NCBI GenBank assembly: GCA_030656145.1
Contig: JAUSOF010000067.1
Coordinates: 1-64,000, forward strand
Source of the DNA: Pseudomonas sp.
GTDB taxonomy: Bacteria > Pseudomonadota > Gammaproteobacteria > Pseudomonadales > Pseudomonadaceae
Direction: 5' to 3'
Length of the DNA stretch: 64,000 nucleotides
The position numbers and the translations under genes were made by a program. Position 1 is the stretch's first letter. Every line of letters begins with the position of its first letter. This document shows positions 29,509 through 39,919 of this stretch, piece after piece. The notes beneath the pieces are model-generated. The model did not search any database. It worked only from the letters and a program-made list of their open reading frames with translations, and was not told the DNA's origin.

Positions 29509-29563
29509 AGCAGGCAGGCGCAGCAGCAACCTAGCCCTGGCTCGAGCCGGGCTGGGTGTTCAA

Positions 29564-30121
29564 TCAAGACGGCCTGATCACATCGCCGCTGATCAGGTCG
29601 CGAATCAGGCTGGGGTTCTTGCGCCCACCCAGGGCGCCGCCAAGTACCTTGTCCAGTTGCTGCGGGAAGTACTGCTCGACCCGCAAGCGCGAGCGGGCGG
29701 CCGGGCGACCGGCCGGGTTGGCCGAGGTCGACACCAGCGGACCGGTGAGGGCGCAGAGTTCACGCACCACCGGGTGATCGCTGACGCGCAGGGCGACGCT
29801 GCTGTGCTGACCGGTGATCCACTCCGGCAGGCGCTGCTGATGCGGTACCAGCCAGGTATTGGGCCCTGGCCAGCTGCCGGCCAGGCGGTCTTGCCAGATA
29901 TCCGGCAGATCATCGAGAAGAAAATCGAACTGCTCAATGCAGTCCGCCACCAGAATCAGGCCCTTGTTCATCGGCCGTTCTTTCAGGGCCAATAGCCGCG
30001 CCACCGCACTTTCATTCCACGGGTCGCAACCCAGCCCCCATACGGCTTCAGTCGGGTATGCGATTACGCCACCCTGTCGCACCACGCGCGCTGCCTGCTG
30101 TACCTGCCAATTGCTGACCAT
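29564..30121 (-). CDS. tsaC: threonylcarbamoyl-AMP synthase TsaC
   Basis: A 185-residue YrdC-fold enzyme, the usual Pseudomonas TsaC length. Conserved segments are [27 protein letters not shown] and TSANPAG. It makes threonylcarbamoyl-AMP for the t6A37 modification of tRNA. It follows dprA on the same strand (40-base gap), as in other pseudomonads. It marks the boundary where the core synteny ends and the accessory region to the left starts. Confidence 0.93.
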   Translation of the reverse strand: MVSNWQVQQAARVVRQGGVIAYPTEAVWGLGCDPWNESAVARLLALKERPMNKGLILVADCIEQFDFLLDDLPDIWQDRLAGSWPGPNTWLVPHQQRLPEWITGQHSSVALRVSDHPVVRELCALTGPLVSTSANPAGRPAARSRLRVEQYFPQQLDKVLGGALGGRKNPSLIRDLISGDVIRPS

Positions 30122-30161
30122 TCTGCTCTCCGGATAAAGACTGCCACGCAGTGTATCCAAG

Positions 30162-31262
30162 CTAGCGGGCGCGGCCCACCCAGCGTCCAGCTTCACAGGC
30201 GATATGGCCGTCCAGTTCCAGTTCGGTGAGGGCCGCCAACACCTGCGACATCGGCCAACCGCTGGCCACCGCCAGGGCTTCACTGCTGTGCGGCGCCGCG
30301 TGCAGCAAGTCGAGCAACGGGTGCTTGAAGCTCGCCTCGTTCGCCAGCGGCGGCTGCAGCTGCCAACCGCGCAATGCTTCGAGGATATGCTCGATACTTT
30401 CCACCAGCACGGCGCCATCGCGGATCAACTGATGACAACCGCGCGCGCCCGGGTGGTGGATCGAGCCGGGAATGGCATACACCTCGCGACCTTGTTCGGC
30501 TGCCAGCCGCGCGGTAATCAACGAGCCGCTGGACGGGCTGGCCTCGACCACCAATACGCCGAGGGACAGGCCGCTGATGATGCGGTTGCGCCGGGGGAAA
30601 TTGCTCGCATGGGGAGGGCAGTCCAGCGTCAGTTCGGACACCAGCGCGCCGCCGTGCTCGACGATATCCGCCGCCAATTGCCGGTGCCGCGCCGGATACA
30701 GGCGCTGCAGGCCGGTACCGAGTACCGCAATGGTTTTGCCCGCCACATCGAGCGCACCTTGGTGGGCCGCGCCATCAATGCCCAGGGCCAGGCCGCTGGT
30801 GATGACAAAACCGCCGGCAGCCAGGCTGCGGGCGAAGCTGTGCGCGGTATCCAGCCCAGGCCGGGAAGCGCGGCGACTGCCGACCATGGCCAGTTGCGGC
30901 AGCTCGAGCAACGCCGGATCGCCAGCCACGTAGAGCAGGGGCGGGGCATCATTGAGTTCGGCAAGCAAGCCCGGATACGCGGGGTCGTCCCACATCAGCA
31001 CATGATGGTGCTCAGCCTCCAGCCAGGCCAGGGCCGCAGCCGCAGACTCACGCACCTCGCTGCTGCGCCGGGCCTCGGCGCAAACGGCCGGCAAGCCCAG
31101 CGAGCGCCAGGCACTGGCCGGCGCACTGAGGGCGGCGGAAGCGCTGTCAAAGGCGCTGAGCAATTTGCGAAAACGCCGCGGCCCAAGCTCCGGCAGGCTA
31201 TGCAGACGCAGGCGGGCTTCGAGTTCGGCAGGGGATATGCAGTAGCTGGGGGATTGCGCCAT
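30162..31262 (-). CDS. dprA: DNA processing protein DprA
   Basis: A 366-residue protein with the DprA/Smf Rossmann-like domain: [36 protein letters not shown] and [16 protein letters not shown]-terminal winged-helix-like part follows. DprA loads RecA on incoming single-stranded DNA during transformation. It lies between the LysM protein gene and tsaC, in the standard Pseudomonas order. ATG 31262 (MAQSPSYC) is preferred to upstream in-frame starts. Confidence 0.93.
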   Translation of the reverse strand: MAQSPSYCISPAELEARLRLHSLPELGPRRFRKLLSAFDSASAALSAPASAWRSLGLPAVCAEARRSSEVRESAAAALAWLEAEHHHVLMWDDPAYPGLLAELNDAPPLLYVAGDPALLELPQLAMVGSRRASRPGLDTAHSFARSLAAGGFVITSGLALGIDGAAHQGALDVAGKTIAVLGTGLQRLYPARHRQLAADIVEHGGALVSELTLDCPPHASNFPRRNRIISGLSLGVLVVEASPSSGSLITARLAAEQGREVYAIPGSIHHPGARGCHQLIRDGAVLVESIEHILEALRGWQLQPPLANEASFKHPLLDLLHAAPHSSEALAVASGWPMSQVLAALTELELDGHIACEAGRWVGRAR

Positions 31263-31371
31263 GACGATCGTCCTTGATCGGTCGCGCCCGCAAACCTCTA
31301 CAAGGTTAAGGGCGGCAGGTAGCGGTGCAGTGGAAACCCCAACCACGCAAGCGCGCGGCTGGGTCGGGGCG

Positions 31372-32397
31372 TTACGGGTTACGCACTTTGTCCATCACCG
31401 CGAGCTGACGGCTAGCCCCGAGGATCAGGCCATAGCTGAGCTTGTCGTAGGCGCGGAACACCATCAACAAACCAGCCCGCTCGTCGGGGATCTTGACTGT
31501 TTCGCCAGTGACCCGGTCGCGCACGGTTTCACCGGTCTTGAACACCGCCAGCACGTTGCCCTCGGCCAGGCCATCGCGCGCGCCCTTGTTCAGGGTGACC
31601 ACGTCAAACTGGCCGATCTGGGTTACGCCACGTGGGACGTCGAGGATCAGCCCGTTGATTTCGCTGCTCGGCTCGCTGGGCATGAAGGTCGAGGTGATGG
31701 CCCGCTCTTCGGTGGCAAACAGGCGGTCGCCAAGACGCACTTCCTGAGTCGTGCGCGTCAGGGTCATGGTGCCGATATCGCCTTCTTCGGCAACAATCTC
31801 GCCGCCGCCGATGTCATCGGCGTTGATCCCGAGGAACTCTTTGGTGTCCGGGTCAACGTAGGTTTTGCCCTGACGGAAGATGCCATACACCGGCGCGGCT
31901 TCGTCAAACACCCCACGGGCATAGACACGATCACCGGCCCCGCTGACCACGCGCTCGGCATTGCCAGCGACAATGTAGGGTGCCGTTTGGAATTCTTCAG
32001 GGGTATCGACGATACGGTTGCTCAACAAAAAGCTGTTGATTGCCCCCAATGGAATCGTCGGAATGGCCTCGACCATCGGCGTGCTGCGAATTTGCGGTGA
32101 CAGCTTGATGGTGCCGCGCGACTCGCCGCGGCTGAGCATCAACCGGGGTTGACCGTCGATGTAGACCAGGCTGAGTTGGTCGCCAGGGTAGATCAGATGG
32201 GGGTTAGCCACTTGCGGATTAGCGTGCCAGATTTCTGGCCATTTCCACGGTTGACGGAGAAACCGCCCGGAAATATCCCAGAGAGTGTCGCCCTTAACCA
32301 CGGTATAACGGTCTGGGTGACCGTCCTTGAGTTGCACTTCGGCCTGAGCCAAGCCGCTAGCGGCAAGCAATAGCAGGGCGAGTAGTGATTTCCTCAT
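31372..32397 (-). CDS. LysM-domain periplasmic protein
   Basis: A 341-residue exported protein: signal peptide MRKSLLALLLLAASGLAQA, then one LysM domain (about 30-80: YTVVKGDTLWDISGRFL and NPHLIYPGDQL), then a long uncharacterised region. LysM binds peptidoglycan. The gene sits divergently from def in a block conserved in Pseudomonas; a cell-wall role is inferred. The start at 32397 was chosen for the signal peptide over an upstream in-frame ATG. Confidence 0.85.
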   Translation of the reverse strand: MRKSLLALLLLAASGLAQAEVQLKDGHPDRYTVVKGDTLWDISGRFLRQPWKWPEIWHANPQVANPHLIYPGDQLSLVYIDGQPRLMLSRGESRGTIKLSPQIRSTPMVEAIPTIPLGAINSFLLSNRIVDTPEEFQTAPYIVAGNAERVVSGAGDRVYARGVFDEAAPVYGIFRQGKTYVDPDTKEFLGINADDIGGGEIVAEEGDIGTMTLTRTTQEVRLGDRLFATEERAITSTFMPSEPSSEINGLILDVPRGVTQIGQFDVVTLNKGARDGLAEGNVLAVFKTGETVRDRVTGETVKIPDERAGLLMVFRAYDKLSYGLILGASRQLAVMDKVRNP

Positions 32398-32549
32398 GCG
32401 GTGAATCCCTTTATTATGTGCCTTCACGTGGAGCGCCCTAGCGCCGCGACTAAACCCAGTAGTACTGCGGCGTGAAGCCGTTTTTCAATGCTGCTCATCA
32501 TCTTAGCAGCGGATTTTGACTTTATTCCACAAGTGCATCACAAACGCAT

Positions 32550-33056
32550 ATGGCTATATTAAACATCCTTGAATTTCCCGATCCGCGCTTGCGTACCATT
32601 GCCAAGCCGGTGGACACGGTCGACGACGCCTTGCGTCAGCTGATTGATGACATGTTTGAAACAATGTACGAGGCACCCGGCATCGGCTTGGCCGCGACCC
32701 AGGTCAACGTACACAAGCGCCTGGTGGTGATGGATCTGTCGGAAGACAGGAGCGAGCCGCGGGTGTTCATCAACCCCGAGTTCGAGACGCTGACCGAGGA
32801 GATGGAGCAGTACCAGGAAGGGTGTCTATCGGTGCCCGGCTTCTACGAAAACGTCGACCGCCCGCAGAAGGTCAGGATCAAGGCGCTGGATCGCGATGGC
32901 CAGGCCTTTGAGCTGATTGCCGAAGGCCTGCTGGCGGTGTGTATTCAGCACGAATGCGACCACCTCAACGGCAAGCTATTCGTCGATTACCTGTCCAACC
33001 TCAAACGCGACCGGATCAAGAAGAAGCTGGAAAAGCAACATCGCCAGCAGGCTTGA
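32550..33056 (+). CDS. def: peptide deformylase
   Basis: A 168-residue metalloenzyme with all three motifs: [16 protein letters not shown] and QHECDHLNG (Cys and the two His bind Fe/Zn, Glu is catalytic). It removes the formyl group from new proteins. It forms a functional group with fmt downstream, though a terminator-like hairpin separates the two. Confidence 0.96.
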   Translation: MAILNILEFPDPRLRTIAKPVDTVDDALRQLIDDMFETMYEAPGIGLAATQVNVHKRLVVMDLSEDRSEPRVFINPEFETLTEEMEQYQEGCLSVPGFYENVDRPQKVRIKALDRDGQAFELIAEGLLAVCIQHECDHLNGKLFVDYLSNLKRDRIKKKLEKQHRQQA

Positions 33057-33068
33057 GCCACACCTTGC

Positions 33069-33095
33069 AAAGGCTTGCCGCGGCAGGCCTTTTTC
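33069..33095 (+). terminator. intrinsic terminator after def
   Basis: AAAGGCTTGC-CGCG-GCAGGCCTTT (one G-T pair) followed by a T-rich run (TTCTTT). The 165 bases from here to fmt hold a G+C-rich repeat-like stretch and no gene. Confidence 0.65.
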
Positions 33096-33259
33096 TTTGG
33101 TGCCGGCACCCCAGAGGCCTCGCGCAACATCCTAGGGTGCGCGGGGCCGCCTAGGCCGTGCGCACCAAGAGCCCGTGGCCCATGCTGAGTAACCGGTCAG
33201 CAAAAAACGTCTTATGCAACGCCTGACTGGCACATAGCCTTTTTCTTTAGCGAGCCCCC

Positions 33260-34201
33260 ATGACTGAAGCACTGCGTATCGTCTTTGCCGGCACCCCGGA
33301 GTTCGCCGCCGAACACCTCAAGGCCCTGCTCGATAGCCCTCACCAGATCATTGCGGTGTATAGCCAGCCGGATCGCCCGGCCGGCCGCGGGCAGAAACTC
33401 GCTGCCAGCCCGGTCAAGCAGCTCGCCGTGCAACGCGAGATCCCGGTCTATCAACCGCAGACCCTGCGCGATCCGACGGCCCAGGCCGAGCTGGCCGCGC
33501 TCAAGCCCGATCTGCTGGTGGTGGTGGCCTACGGCCTGATCCTGCCGCAGGTGGTGCTGGATATCCCGCGTTTGGGTTGCATCAACAGTCATGCCTCCTT
33601 GCTGCCGCGCTGGCGCGGCGCCGCACCGATCCAGCGCGCCATCGAGGCCGGCGATAGTCAGTCCGGGGTTACCGTGATGCATATGGAAGCAGGCCTGGAC
33701 ACCGGGCCGATGCTGCTCAAAGTGTCCACGCCGATCACCGCCGACGACACTGGCGGCAGCCTGCACGACCGTCTGGCCAGTCTCGGCCCGCAGGCGGTGC
33801 TGCAGGCCATCGCGGGCCTGGCCGCCGGCACGCTGCAAGGCGAGGGGCAGGACGACAGCCTGGCCACCTACGCACACAAACTGAACAAGGACGAGGCACG
33901 CATCGACTGGGCACGCCCGGCCGTGGAACTCGAGCGGCTGGTGCGCGCGTTCAACCCGTGGCCGATCTGCCACAGCACGCTGAACGGCGAAGCCTTGAAG
34001 GTGCATGCCGCCGAGCTGGGCGAGGGCGCGGGTGCCCCGGGCACCATCCTCGCAGCCGACAAGCAAGGCCTGACGGTAGCCTGCGGTCAAGGCGCGCTGC
34101 GCCTGACCCGCCTGCAACTGCCCGGCGGCAAGGCGCTGAACTTCAGTGACCTGTACAACAGTCGCCGCGAGCAGTTCGCCGCCGGCCTGGTGCTGCAATG
34201 A
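33260..34201 (+). CDS. fmt: methionyl-tRNA formyltransferase
   Basis: A 313-residue enzyme. The N-terminal formyltransferase domain holds FAGTPEFA and the signature [17 protein letters not shown] (10-formyl-THF site). A C-terminal OB-fold domain for tRNA follows. It formylates initiator Met-tRNA. It precedes rsmB by 13 bases, so the two are probably co-transcribed. Confidence 0.96.
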   Translation: MTEALRIVFAGTPEFAAEHLKALLDSPHQIIAVYSQPDRPAGRGQKLAASPVKQLAVQREIPVYQPQTLRDPTAQAELAALKPDLLVVVAYGLILPQVVLDIPRLGCINSHASLLPRWRGAAPIQRAIEAGDSQSGVTVMHMEAGLDTGPMLLKVSTPITADDTGGSLHDRLASLGPQAVLQAIAGLAAGTLQGEGQDDSLATYAHKLNKDEARIDWARPAVELERLVRAFNPWPICHSTLNGEALKVHAAELGEGAGAPGTILAADKQGLTVACGQGALRLTRLQLPGGKALNFSDLYNSRREQFAAGLVLQ

Positions 34202-34214
34202 TGAGGACATACGC

Positions 34215-35525
34215 ATGAACCCGCGTCTCGCGGCCGCCCGCGCCCTGGCTGTGGTACTCAATGGCAAAGCCTCGCTGGGCAGCAGCCTGCCGCCGCTGCT
34301 GGACAAGGTCGAGGCGCGCGACCGCGGCCTGGCCCAGGATCTGGCCTTCGGTACTGCCCGCTGGCAGCCGCGCCTGGCCCTGATCGCCGAAAAGCTGCTG
34401 CAAAAGCCGTTCAAAGCGGTCGACCGTGATGTCGAGGCGCTGCTGCTGATCGGTCTGTACCAGCTGTTCTACACCCGGATTCCGGCCCACGCCGCCATCG
34501 GCGAGACCGTGGCCTGTGTCGACAAGCTGAAGAAGCCCTCGCTCAAGGGCCTACTGAATGCCGTGCTGCGCAACGCCCAGCGTGAGCATGAGGCGCTGCT
34601 GGCCGAGCTGGATCGCGATCCGGTGCTGCACAGCGCCCATCCGCGCTGGCTGCAGAAAGCCCTGAAAGCCCACTGGCCCGAGCAATGGCAAGCCATCTGC
34701 GCAGCCAATAACGCCCATCCGCCGCTGATCCTGCGGGTTAACCGGCGCCTCGGCAGCCGCGATGACTACCTGGCAGAGCTGCGCCAGAGCGGATTCGCCA
34801 GCGAACCCTGCGTGTTCAGCCATGACGGTATTCGTTTGCTCCAGGCGTGCGATGTCACCACCTTGCCGGGGTTCGCCGCAGGCCGGGTCAGCGTGCAGGA
34901 CGAAGCCGCACAACTGGCCGCCGAGCTGCTCGAACTGGCACCCGGACAACGGGTGCTCGATGCCTGCTGTGCACCGGGCGGCAAGACCTGCCACCTGCTC
35001 GAAGCCCAACCCGCACTGGCCGGCGTAGTGGCGGTGGACCTGGAAGAGAAGCGCCTGGTGCGGGTGCGCGAAAACCTCAAGCGCCTCAACCTTGAGGCCG
35101 AGCTGATTGCCGCCGACGGTCGTGATACGGCGGCCTGGTGGGATGGCCAACCGTTCCAGCGGATTCTGCTCGATGCGCCGTGCTCGGCCACCGGGGTAAT
35201 TCGTCGGCACCCGGACATCAAGCTGACCCGTCAGCCCGCGGATATTCCAGCCCTGGCCCAGTTGCAGGGCGAGTTGCTGGATGCCCTGTGGCCGACCCTG
35301 GAAGTCGGCGGCATTCTGCTGTACGCCACTTGCTCGGTGCTGCCCATGGAAAACAGTGACACTATCGCCGCCTTTCTTGCCCGTACGCCGAACGCCCGCG
35401 AGTTGCAGATCAGCGCTGAGTTTGGCCTGCAGCCAGCCCATGGTCGCCAGCTCCTGCCGCAAATCGACGGCCATGATGGTTTTTACTATGCCAAGCTGAG
35501 CAAGATCGCCGCGTCTCCCCACTGA
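34215..35525 (+). CDS. rsmB: 16S rRNA (cytosine-967-C5) methyltransferase RsmB
   Basis: A 436-residue protein: N-terminal NusB-like RNA-binding domain (about 1-135), then a SAM methyltransferase domain with [15 protein letters not shown], the catalytic-cysteine motif DAPCSATG and the second motif ATCSV. It methylates C967 of 16S rRNA. ATG 34215 gives the family N-terminus [11 protein letters not shown]. It lies between fmt and trkA. Confidence 0.95.
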   Translation: MNPRLAAARALAVVLNGKASLGSSLPPLLDKVEARDRGLAQDLAFGTARWQPRLALIAEKLLQKPFKAVDRDVEALLLIGLYQLFYTRIPAHAAIGETVACVDKLKKPSLKGLLNAVLRNAQREHEALLAELDRDPVLHSAHPRWLQKALKAHWPEQWQAICAANNAHPPLILRVNRRLGSRDDYLAELRQSGFASEPCVFSHDGIRLLQACDVTTLPGFAAGRVSVQDEAAQLAAELLELAPGQRVLDACCAPGGKTCHLLEAQPALAGVVAVDLEEKRLVRVRENLKRLNLEAELIAADGRDTAAWWDGQPFQRILLDAPCSATGVIRRHPDIKLTRQPADIPALAQLQGELLDALWPTLEVGGILLYATCSVLPMENSDTIAAFLARTPNARELQISAEFGLQPAHGRQLLPQIDGHDGFYYAKLSKIAASPH

Positions 35526-35547
35526 TCAGGTTTGCAGGAGCAATTAC

Positions 35548-36921
35548 GTGAAAATCATCATTCTCGGTGCCGGTCAGGTCGGCGGCACGCTGGCAGAACA
35601 CCTGGCTGGCGAGGCCAACGACATCACCGTGGTCGACACCGACGGCGACCGCCTGCGCGACCTCGGTGACCGCCTGGATATCCGCACCGTGCAAGGCCGC
35701 GGCTCTTTCCCAACGGTGCTGCGCCAGGCCGGCGCGGACGATGCCGACATGCTGATCGCGGTGACCAACAGCGACGAAGTCAACATGATCGCCTGCCAGG
35801 TGGCCTACACCCTGTTCCACACCCCGACCAAGATCGCCCGGGTGCGCGAGGCCGCCTACCTGACCCGCTCAGGTCTGTTCGACAACGAAGCGATCCCGGT
35901 CGACGTGCTGATCAGCCCGGAACAGGTGGTGACCAACTACATCAAGCGCCTGATCGAATACCCCGGCTCGCTACAGGTGATCGACTTCGCCGAAGGCAAG
36001 GCCCAGCTGGTGGCCGTGCGCGCCTACTACGGCGGCCCGCTGGTGGGCCAGCAACTGCGCCAACTGCGCGAGCACATGCCCAATGTCGACACCCGGGTTG
36101 CGGCGATCTTCCGCCGCAACCGGCCGATCATTCCCCAGGGCGATACCGTGATCGAGGCCGATGACGAGGTGTTCTTCATCGCCGCCAAGGGCCACATCCG
36201 CGCGGTGATGAGCGAGATGCGCCGCCTCGAAGTCAGCTACAAGAAGGTGGTGATCGCCGGCGGCGGGCATATCGGCGAACGCCTGGCCGAAGCCATCGAG
36301 AGCCGCTACCAGGTGAAGATCATCGAGATGAACCCGGCCCGCTGCCGCTACCTCTCGGAAAACCTCGACAGCACCGTGGTCCTGCAAGGCAGCGCCTCGG
36401 ACAAGGACCTGCTGGTCGAGGAGAACATCAGCGACGCCGACATCTTCCTCGCCCTGACCAACGACGACGAGGCCAATATCATGTCGTCCTTGCTGGCCAA
36501 GCGCCTCGGCGCGCGCAAGGTGATGACCCTGATCAACAACCCGGCCTATGTCGACCTGGTGCAGGGCGGCGAGATCGACATCGCCATCAGTCCGCAGCTG
36601 GCCACCATCGGCACCCTGCTGACCCACGTGCGGCGTGGCGACATCGTCAGCGTGCATTCGTTGCGCCGCGGTGCTGCCGAGGCCATCGAGGCCATTGCCC
36701 ACGGCGATGCCAAATCGAGCAAGGTGATCGGCCGTGCCATCAAGGACATCCCGCTGCCACCGGGCACGACCATCGGCGCGATCATCCGCGACGAGGAAGT
36801 GCTGATCGCCCACGATGCCACGGTGATCGAATCAGGCGACCACGTGATCCTGTTCCTGGTCGACAAAAAACACATCCGCGACGTGGAACGTCTGTTCCAG
36901 GTCGGCCTGACGTTTTTCTGA
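35548..36921 (+). CDS. trkA: Trk potassium uptake regulatory protein TrkA
   Basis: A 457-residue peripheral membrane protein with two RCK halves, each with NAD-binding TrkA-N ([13 protein letters not shown] near residue 4; [13 protein letters not shown] near residue 235) and TrkA-C parts. It gates the TrkH/TrkG K+ channel. The start is GTG at 35548, preceded by GCAGGAG. The 12-base sequence GTTTTTCTGAGC that carries the stop is repeated just downstream (36930-36941). Confidence 0.95.
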   Translation: MKIIILGAGQVGGTLAEHLAGEANDITVVDTDGDRLRDLGDRLDIRTVQGRGSFPTVLRQAGADDADMLIAVTNSDEVNMIACQVAYTLFHTPTKIARVREAAYLTRSGLFDNEAIPVDVLISPEQVVTNYIKRLIEYPGSLQVIDFAEGKAQLVAVRAYYGGPLVGQQLRQLREHMPNVDTRVAAIFRRNRPIIPQGDTVIEADDEVFFIAAKGHIRAVMSEMRRLEVSYKKVVIAGGGHIGERLAEAIESRYQVKIIEMNPARCRYLSENLDSTVVLQGSASDKDLLVEENISDADIFLALTNDDEANIMSSLLAKRLGARKVMTLINNPAYVDLVQGGEIDIAISPQLATIGTLLTHVRRGDIVSVHSLRRGAAEAIEAIAHGDAKSSKVIGRAIKDIPLPPGTTIGAIIRDEEVLIAHDATVIESGDHVILFLVDKKHIRDVERLFQVGLTFF

Positions 36922-37013
36922 GCACCGAGGTTTTTCTGAGCCTAGGCGCGGGGGGAACGCCGAGTCCCCCGCCGCGATGACAATCGTTGACCCCGCGCAC
37001 TGTTGCGCCGCTG

Positions 37014-37673
37014 TCAGCCTCGGGAAGACAGCGCCCCGCGTTTGGGCACGGCCCGGGCGATGGCGTTCAGCAGCATGCCGTAAAGCGGCACGAAAAGTAT
37101 CAGGCTGACCGCCAGCTTGATCACGTAATCCACGCTGGCGATCTCGATCCAGTGCTCGGCCATGAACGGGTCGCTGCTGTGCCAGAAGGCGATGGAGAAA
37201 AAGGTGAAGGTGTCCAGCAAGTTGCCCAGCACCGTCGAAACGGCCGGGGCCACCCACCATTGGCGCAGGTTGCGCAGGCGGTCGAATACCTGGATATCCA
37301 GCAATTGCCCGAGGACGTAGGCGATAAAGCTGGCCAGGGCGATGCGCGCGACAAATACGTTGAACTCCTGCAACGCGCTTACGCCGGCAAAACTGCCGCT
37401 CTGGAACAGCACGGACACCCCATAAGAGGCGACCAGCGCCGGCAGCATGACCCGTGCGATCACCTGGCGCGCCGGGCCTTTGCCGAGCAGGCGTACCGTC
37501 AGGTCGGTCGCCAGGAAGATGAACGGAAAGCTGAACGCACCCCAGGTGGTCTGCCAGCCGAACAGGGTCATGGGCAGCTGCACCAGGTAGTTGCTGGCAA
37601 TGATGATAAGCATATGAAAGGCGATCAGGCCGGCCAGAGCCGGGCGCCAGATCGTCACGGGGACTGTTGGCAT
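37014..37673 (-). CDS. yhhQ: queuosine precursor (preQ0/preQ1) transporter YhhQ
   Basis: A 219-residue protein with about six membrane segments. It belongs to the YhhQ/COG1738 family, which imports 7-cyano-7-deazaguanine and 7-aminomethyl-7-deazaguanine for queuosine synthesis. The match rests on FPFIFLATDLTVRLLGK, the central LGQLLDIQVFDRL and the general layout. The leader RNA looks like a preQ1-I riboswitch covering the ribosome binding site, which independently supports the function. It is convergent with trkA. Confidence 0.88.
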   Translation of the reverse strand: MPTVPVTIWRPALAGLIAFHMLIIIASNYLVQLPMTLFGWQTTWGAFSFPFIFLATDLTVRLLGKGPARQVIARVMLPALVASYGVSVLFQSGSFAGVSALQEFNVFVARIALASFIAYVLGQLLDIQVFDRLRNLRQWWVAPAVSTVLGNLLDTFTFFSIAFWHSSDPFMAEHWIEIASVDYVIKLAVSLILFVPLYGMLLNAIARAVPKRGALSSRG

Positions 37674-37680
37674 GGCATAT

Positions 37681-37713
37681 CCTTTTTGAATGAGATGGGG
37701 TTAGGGAACCCAT
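37681..37713 (-). promoter_or_regulatory. probable preQ1-I riboswitch in the yhhQ leader
   Basis: On the minus strand the RNA reads AUGGG-UUCCCUAACC-CCAU, then CUCAUUCAAAAAGG, then the yhhQ ATG eight bases on. A 4-5 bp P1 stem, a C-rich loop ending UAACCCCA, and an A-rich tail ending in the Shine-Dalgarno AAGGA match the small preQ1-I pseudoknot. The UGGGU...UAACCCCA core and A-rich tail with AAGG recur in the known Thermoanaerobacter aptamer. Ligand binding would hide the AAGGA and block translation. Confidence 0.7.
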
Positions 37714-37836
37714 TGCAGCGGCGGGGAACTATAAACCGCGCGGCATTCTAGCGTTTTCTTGACCGCCAGGATAAGTTTTTATATGTGCCGCGGACGACTG
37801 GTCAACGCGCGACGGTTGTAAGCAGGCGGGCGATTT

Positions 37837-38103
37837 TCACCCTCGCTCAGTGAAGCGCAGGCCGACGCCATCGGCGTCCGCCCGCATCACTTCCATCTGC
37901 AGCACCGGCGCCTCGATCGGCAAATCCTGCACCTGCCCAGTGACTAGCGTGCCCAGGGGCAGAGCTGACAGCTCCGGATGTTTGACATAGACGCCACCGT
38001 CGGAAAGGTCGCGTGTTTGCGCCACCACCTCACCGAAGCTCGGGTGACAGATCTTGATCCGGCACTTCATGGAGGTACGTGGATACTGGCGGTTGCTGGG
38101 CAT
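37837..38103 (-). CDS. small PilZ-domain protein
   Basis: An 88-residue single-domain PilZ protein. The c-di-GMP binding elements RQYPR (RxxxR) near the N-terminus and DLSDGGVYV (D/NxSxxG) are both present, so it can probably bind the nucleotide. A PilZ gene at this place, beside lpxL and tag, is normal in Pseudomonas. The start at MPSNRQYPR was chosen because it leads straight into the domain; an upstream ATG (38181) adds a tail without family support. Confidence 0.82.
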   Translation of the reverse strand: MPSNRQYPRTSMKCRIKICHPSFGEVVAQTRDLSDGGVYVKHPELSALPLGTLVTGQVQDLPIEAPVLQMEVMRADADGVGLRFTERG

Positions 38104-38202
38104 AGGAGTGACTGTCCTTAGCAGGTGAAGTGCGATTAATAACGCAGAATCCCGGAAAAGCCGAATAGTTATGCTGGGCAAAGGCCAATTGAGCGCTGCA
38201 AC

Positions 38203-39102
38203 TCAGTACCACTTCTGCTCACCGGGCGGGCGCTTCTTGAAGCGCTTCATGCTCCACATGTACTGGCTCGGATAGGCGCGGACGTATTTCTCGATGACCG
38301 CGCTCATCGCCGCCACTGCAGTTTCCACATCGTCGCTGTACATCTCGGCCGGCGCAGCCTCGAGGATCACCTTGAAGCCGGAGCCATCGGCCAGACGCAA
38401 GGCATGCAGGAACACCCCGCGGGCTTTGCCGCCAACCAGCATGCCGGCCACAAACTTGCTGGTCAGCGCCTGAGTACCGAGGAAGGGCACGAACACGCCT
38501 GCCGACAGGCTGGGTTCGGGGTCGGCAGGAATCCCCACGGCGCCGCCTTTGCGCACCTCCTTGATGACGCTGAGGATGCCTTCACGGGTCGAGGGTGCCA
38601 CCCGGTTGCCCAACTGCACCCGCTGTTTGCGCAACAACTCGTCAACCGCCTTGAGCTTGGGCGGCCGGTAGAAAATGATCGGTTTGCACTGGTCGCAATA
38701 GAAGTGGTTGAGCACTTCCCAATTGCCCAGGTGGCTAGTGATGCCGACCACGCCCTTGCCGCTGGCCAGAGCCTCCTCGAGGACTTCCAGGCCCTCGACC
38801 TCGCGGATCAGGCCGATGGATTTCTGTGCCGGCCAGATCCAGGCGCAGGCGCTTTCGGTGAAGGTCTTGCCGATGTCCTTGAGGCTCTGGCCGACCAGGC
38901 GCTCACGCGCAGCCTCACCCAGTTCGGGGAAGCATTTGGCCAGGTTGATCCGCACCACCTCGCGCGAGCTGTTCGGCAGCTTCCACATCAGCCAGCCGAT
39001 GGCCGCGCCCAAACCTTGCACCGCGCGCCAGGGGAGGAGGGCGAACAGGCGCAAAAAACCCACCACAAACGCACCTTTGAGCTTTTCCACAGGCAACTCC
39101 AC
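38203..39102 (-). CDS. lpxL: lipid A late acyltransferase (LpxL/HtrB family)
   Basis: A 299-residue inner-membrane-associated enzyme with an N-terminal hydrophobic segment (about 10-35). The catalytic HX4E motif is HLGNWE, followed by the family motifs FYRPPK and IPADPEP. It transfers a secondary acyl chain (commonly laurate) to lipid A precursor. It stands between the PilZ gene and tag, as in P. aeruginosa. Confidence 0.88.
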   Translation of the reverse strand: MELPVEKLKGAFVVGFLRLFALLPWRAVQGLGAAIGWLMWKLPNSSREVVRINLAKCFPELGEAARERLVGQSLKDIGKTFTESACAWIWPAQKSIGLIREVEGLEVLEEALASGKGVVGITSHLGNWEVLNHFYCDQCKPIIFYRPPKLKAVDELLRKQRVQLGNRVAPSTREGILSVIKEVRKGGAVGIPADPEPSLSAGVFVPFLGTQALTSKFVAGMLVGGKARGVFLHALRLADGSGFKVILEAAPAEMYSDDVETAVAAMSAVIEKYVRAYPSQYMWSMKRFKKRPPGEQKWY

Positions 39103-39132
39103 AGGTCAAAAGGGTCGCTATTGTAACCAGAG

Positions 39133-39272
39133 CCGTAAGTTGCTGCTGAGCACAGCGAAGCCCGACGACGGTATGCCTTGCACCCCGCGACAAACCCGCA
39201 ACCAAACCGCAACCAAATTACCCGGTAGGTTGGCGTTGAGCACAGCGAAGCCCAACAGGGCAGGCAACACCC
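39133..39272. repeat. direct and inverted repeat stretch between lpxL and tag
   Basis: GAGCACAGCGAAGCCC occurs at 39148-39163 and again at 39238-39253, the second copy preceded by GGTAGGTTGGCGTT. Modules of this type (GTAGGTTGG...GAGC.CAGCGAAGCCCAAC) are common intergenic repeats in this group. No gene is seen in the gap. Confidence 0.5.
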
Positions 39273-39287
39273 ATAACGTTCCCCCCC

Positions 39288-39836
39288 CTACACCAGCACG
39301 GCATAGCGGTCACAGTCGGTGGTGTGGTCCATGACCATCCCCGTGGCCTGCATATAGGCATAACAGATGGTCGGGCCGACGAAGGTGAAGCCGGCTTTTT
39401 TCAGCGCGCGACTCATGGCTTCGGCCTCAGGGGTGATGGCCGGCACCTGGCTGCGCTCGCTGAAGTGATTGATCGTGGGCGCGCCGCCGACAAACGACCA
39501 GAGCAGCGCCCGCGGGTCCTCCAGCCGGAGCCAGGCCTGGGCATTCTGCCGCGCGGCCTTGAGCTTCAGGCGGTTGCGGATGATCCCGGCGTCCTGCATC
39601 AGGCTTTCCAGGTATTCATCGCTCATCACGGCCAGGCGCTGGGGATCGAAGCCGAACAGCACCTCGCGGTAGCGTTCGCGCTTCTTCAGCACGGTTATCC
39701 AGGACAAACCAGCCTGGAAGCCCTCCAGCAGCAGCAACTCGAACAATGCCTGGGGATCGTACTGCGGCACGCCCCATTCCTGATCGTGATAGGCCTGGTA
39801 GAGCGGGTCATCGGTACACCAGAAGCAGCGCGGCAT
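39288..39836 (-). CDS. tag: DNA-3-methyladenine glycosylase I
   Basis: A 182-residue enzyme. The N-terminal MPRCFWCTDDPLYQAYHDQEWG carries the zinc-binding cysteine and histidine; the core has ELLLLEGFQAGLSW and FVGPTICYAYMQATG. It removes 3-methyladenine from DNA. It is divergent from glyQ. The start at 39836 is supported by the family N-terminus. Confidence 0.94.
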   Translation of the reverse strand: MPRCFWCTDDPLYQAYHDQEWGVPQYDPQALFELLLLEGFQAGLSWITVLKKRERYREVLFGFDPQRLAVMSDEYLESLMQDAGIIRNRLKLKAARQNAQAWLRLEDPRALLWSFVGGAPTINHFSERSQVPAITPEAEAMSRALKKAGFTFVGPTICYAYMQATGMVMDHTTDCDRYAVLV

Positions 39837-39919
39837 AGGGCCTTCCTGGGCGGTGGAGGCCGCGTGGATTGGGTTATACTGCCGCCCTTTCTGTCGCAGC
39901 CCCAACAGGTGAATTTTCC

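Noticed and set aside
36912..36941. Direct duplication of GTTTTTCTGAGC at the trkA end
   Set aside because: Two perfect 12-base copies exist, but the stop codon and protein end are normal; probably a small slippage event with no function.
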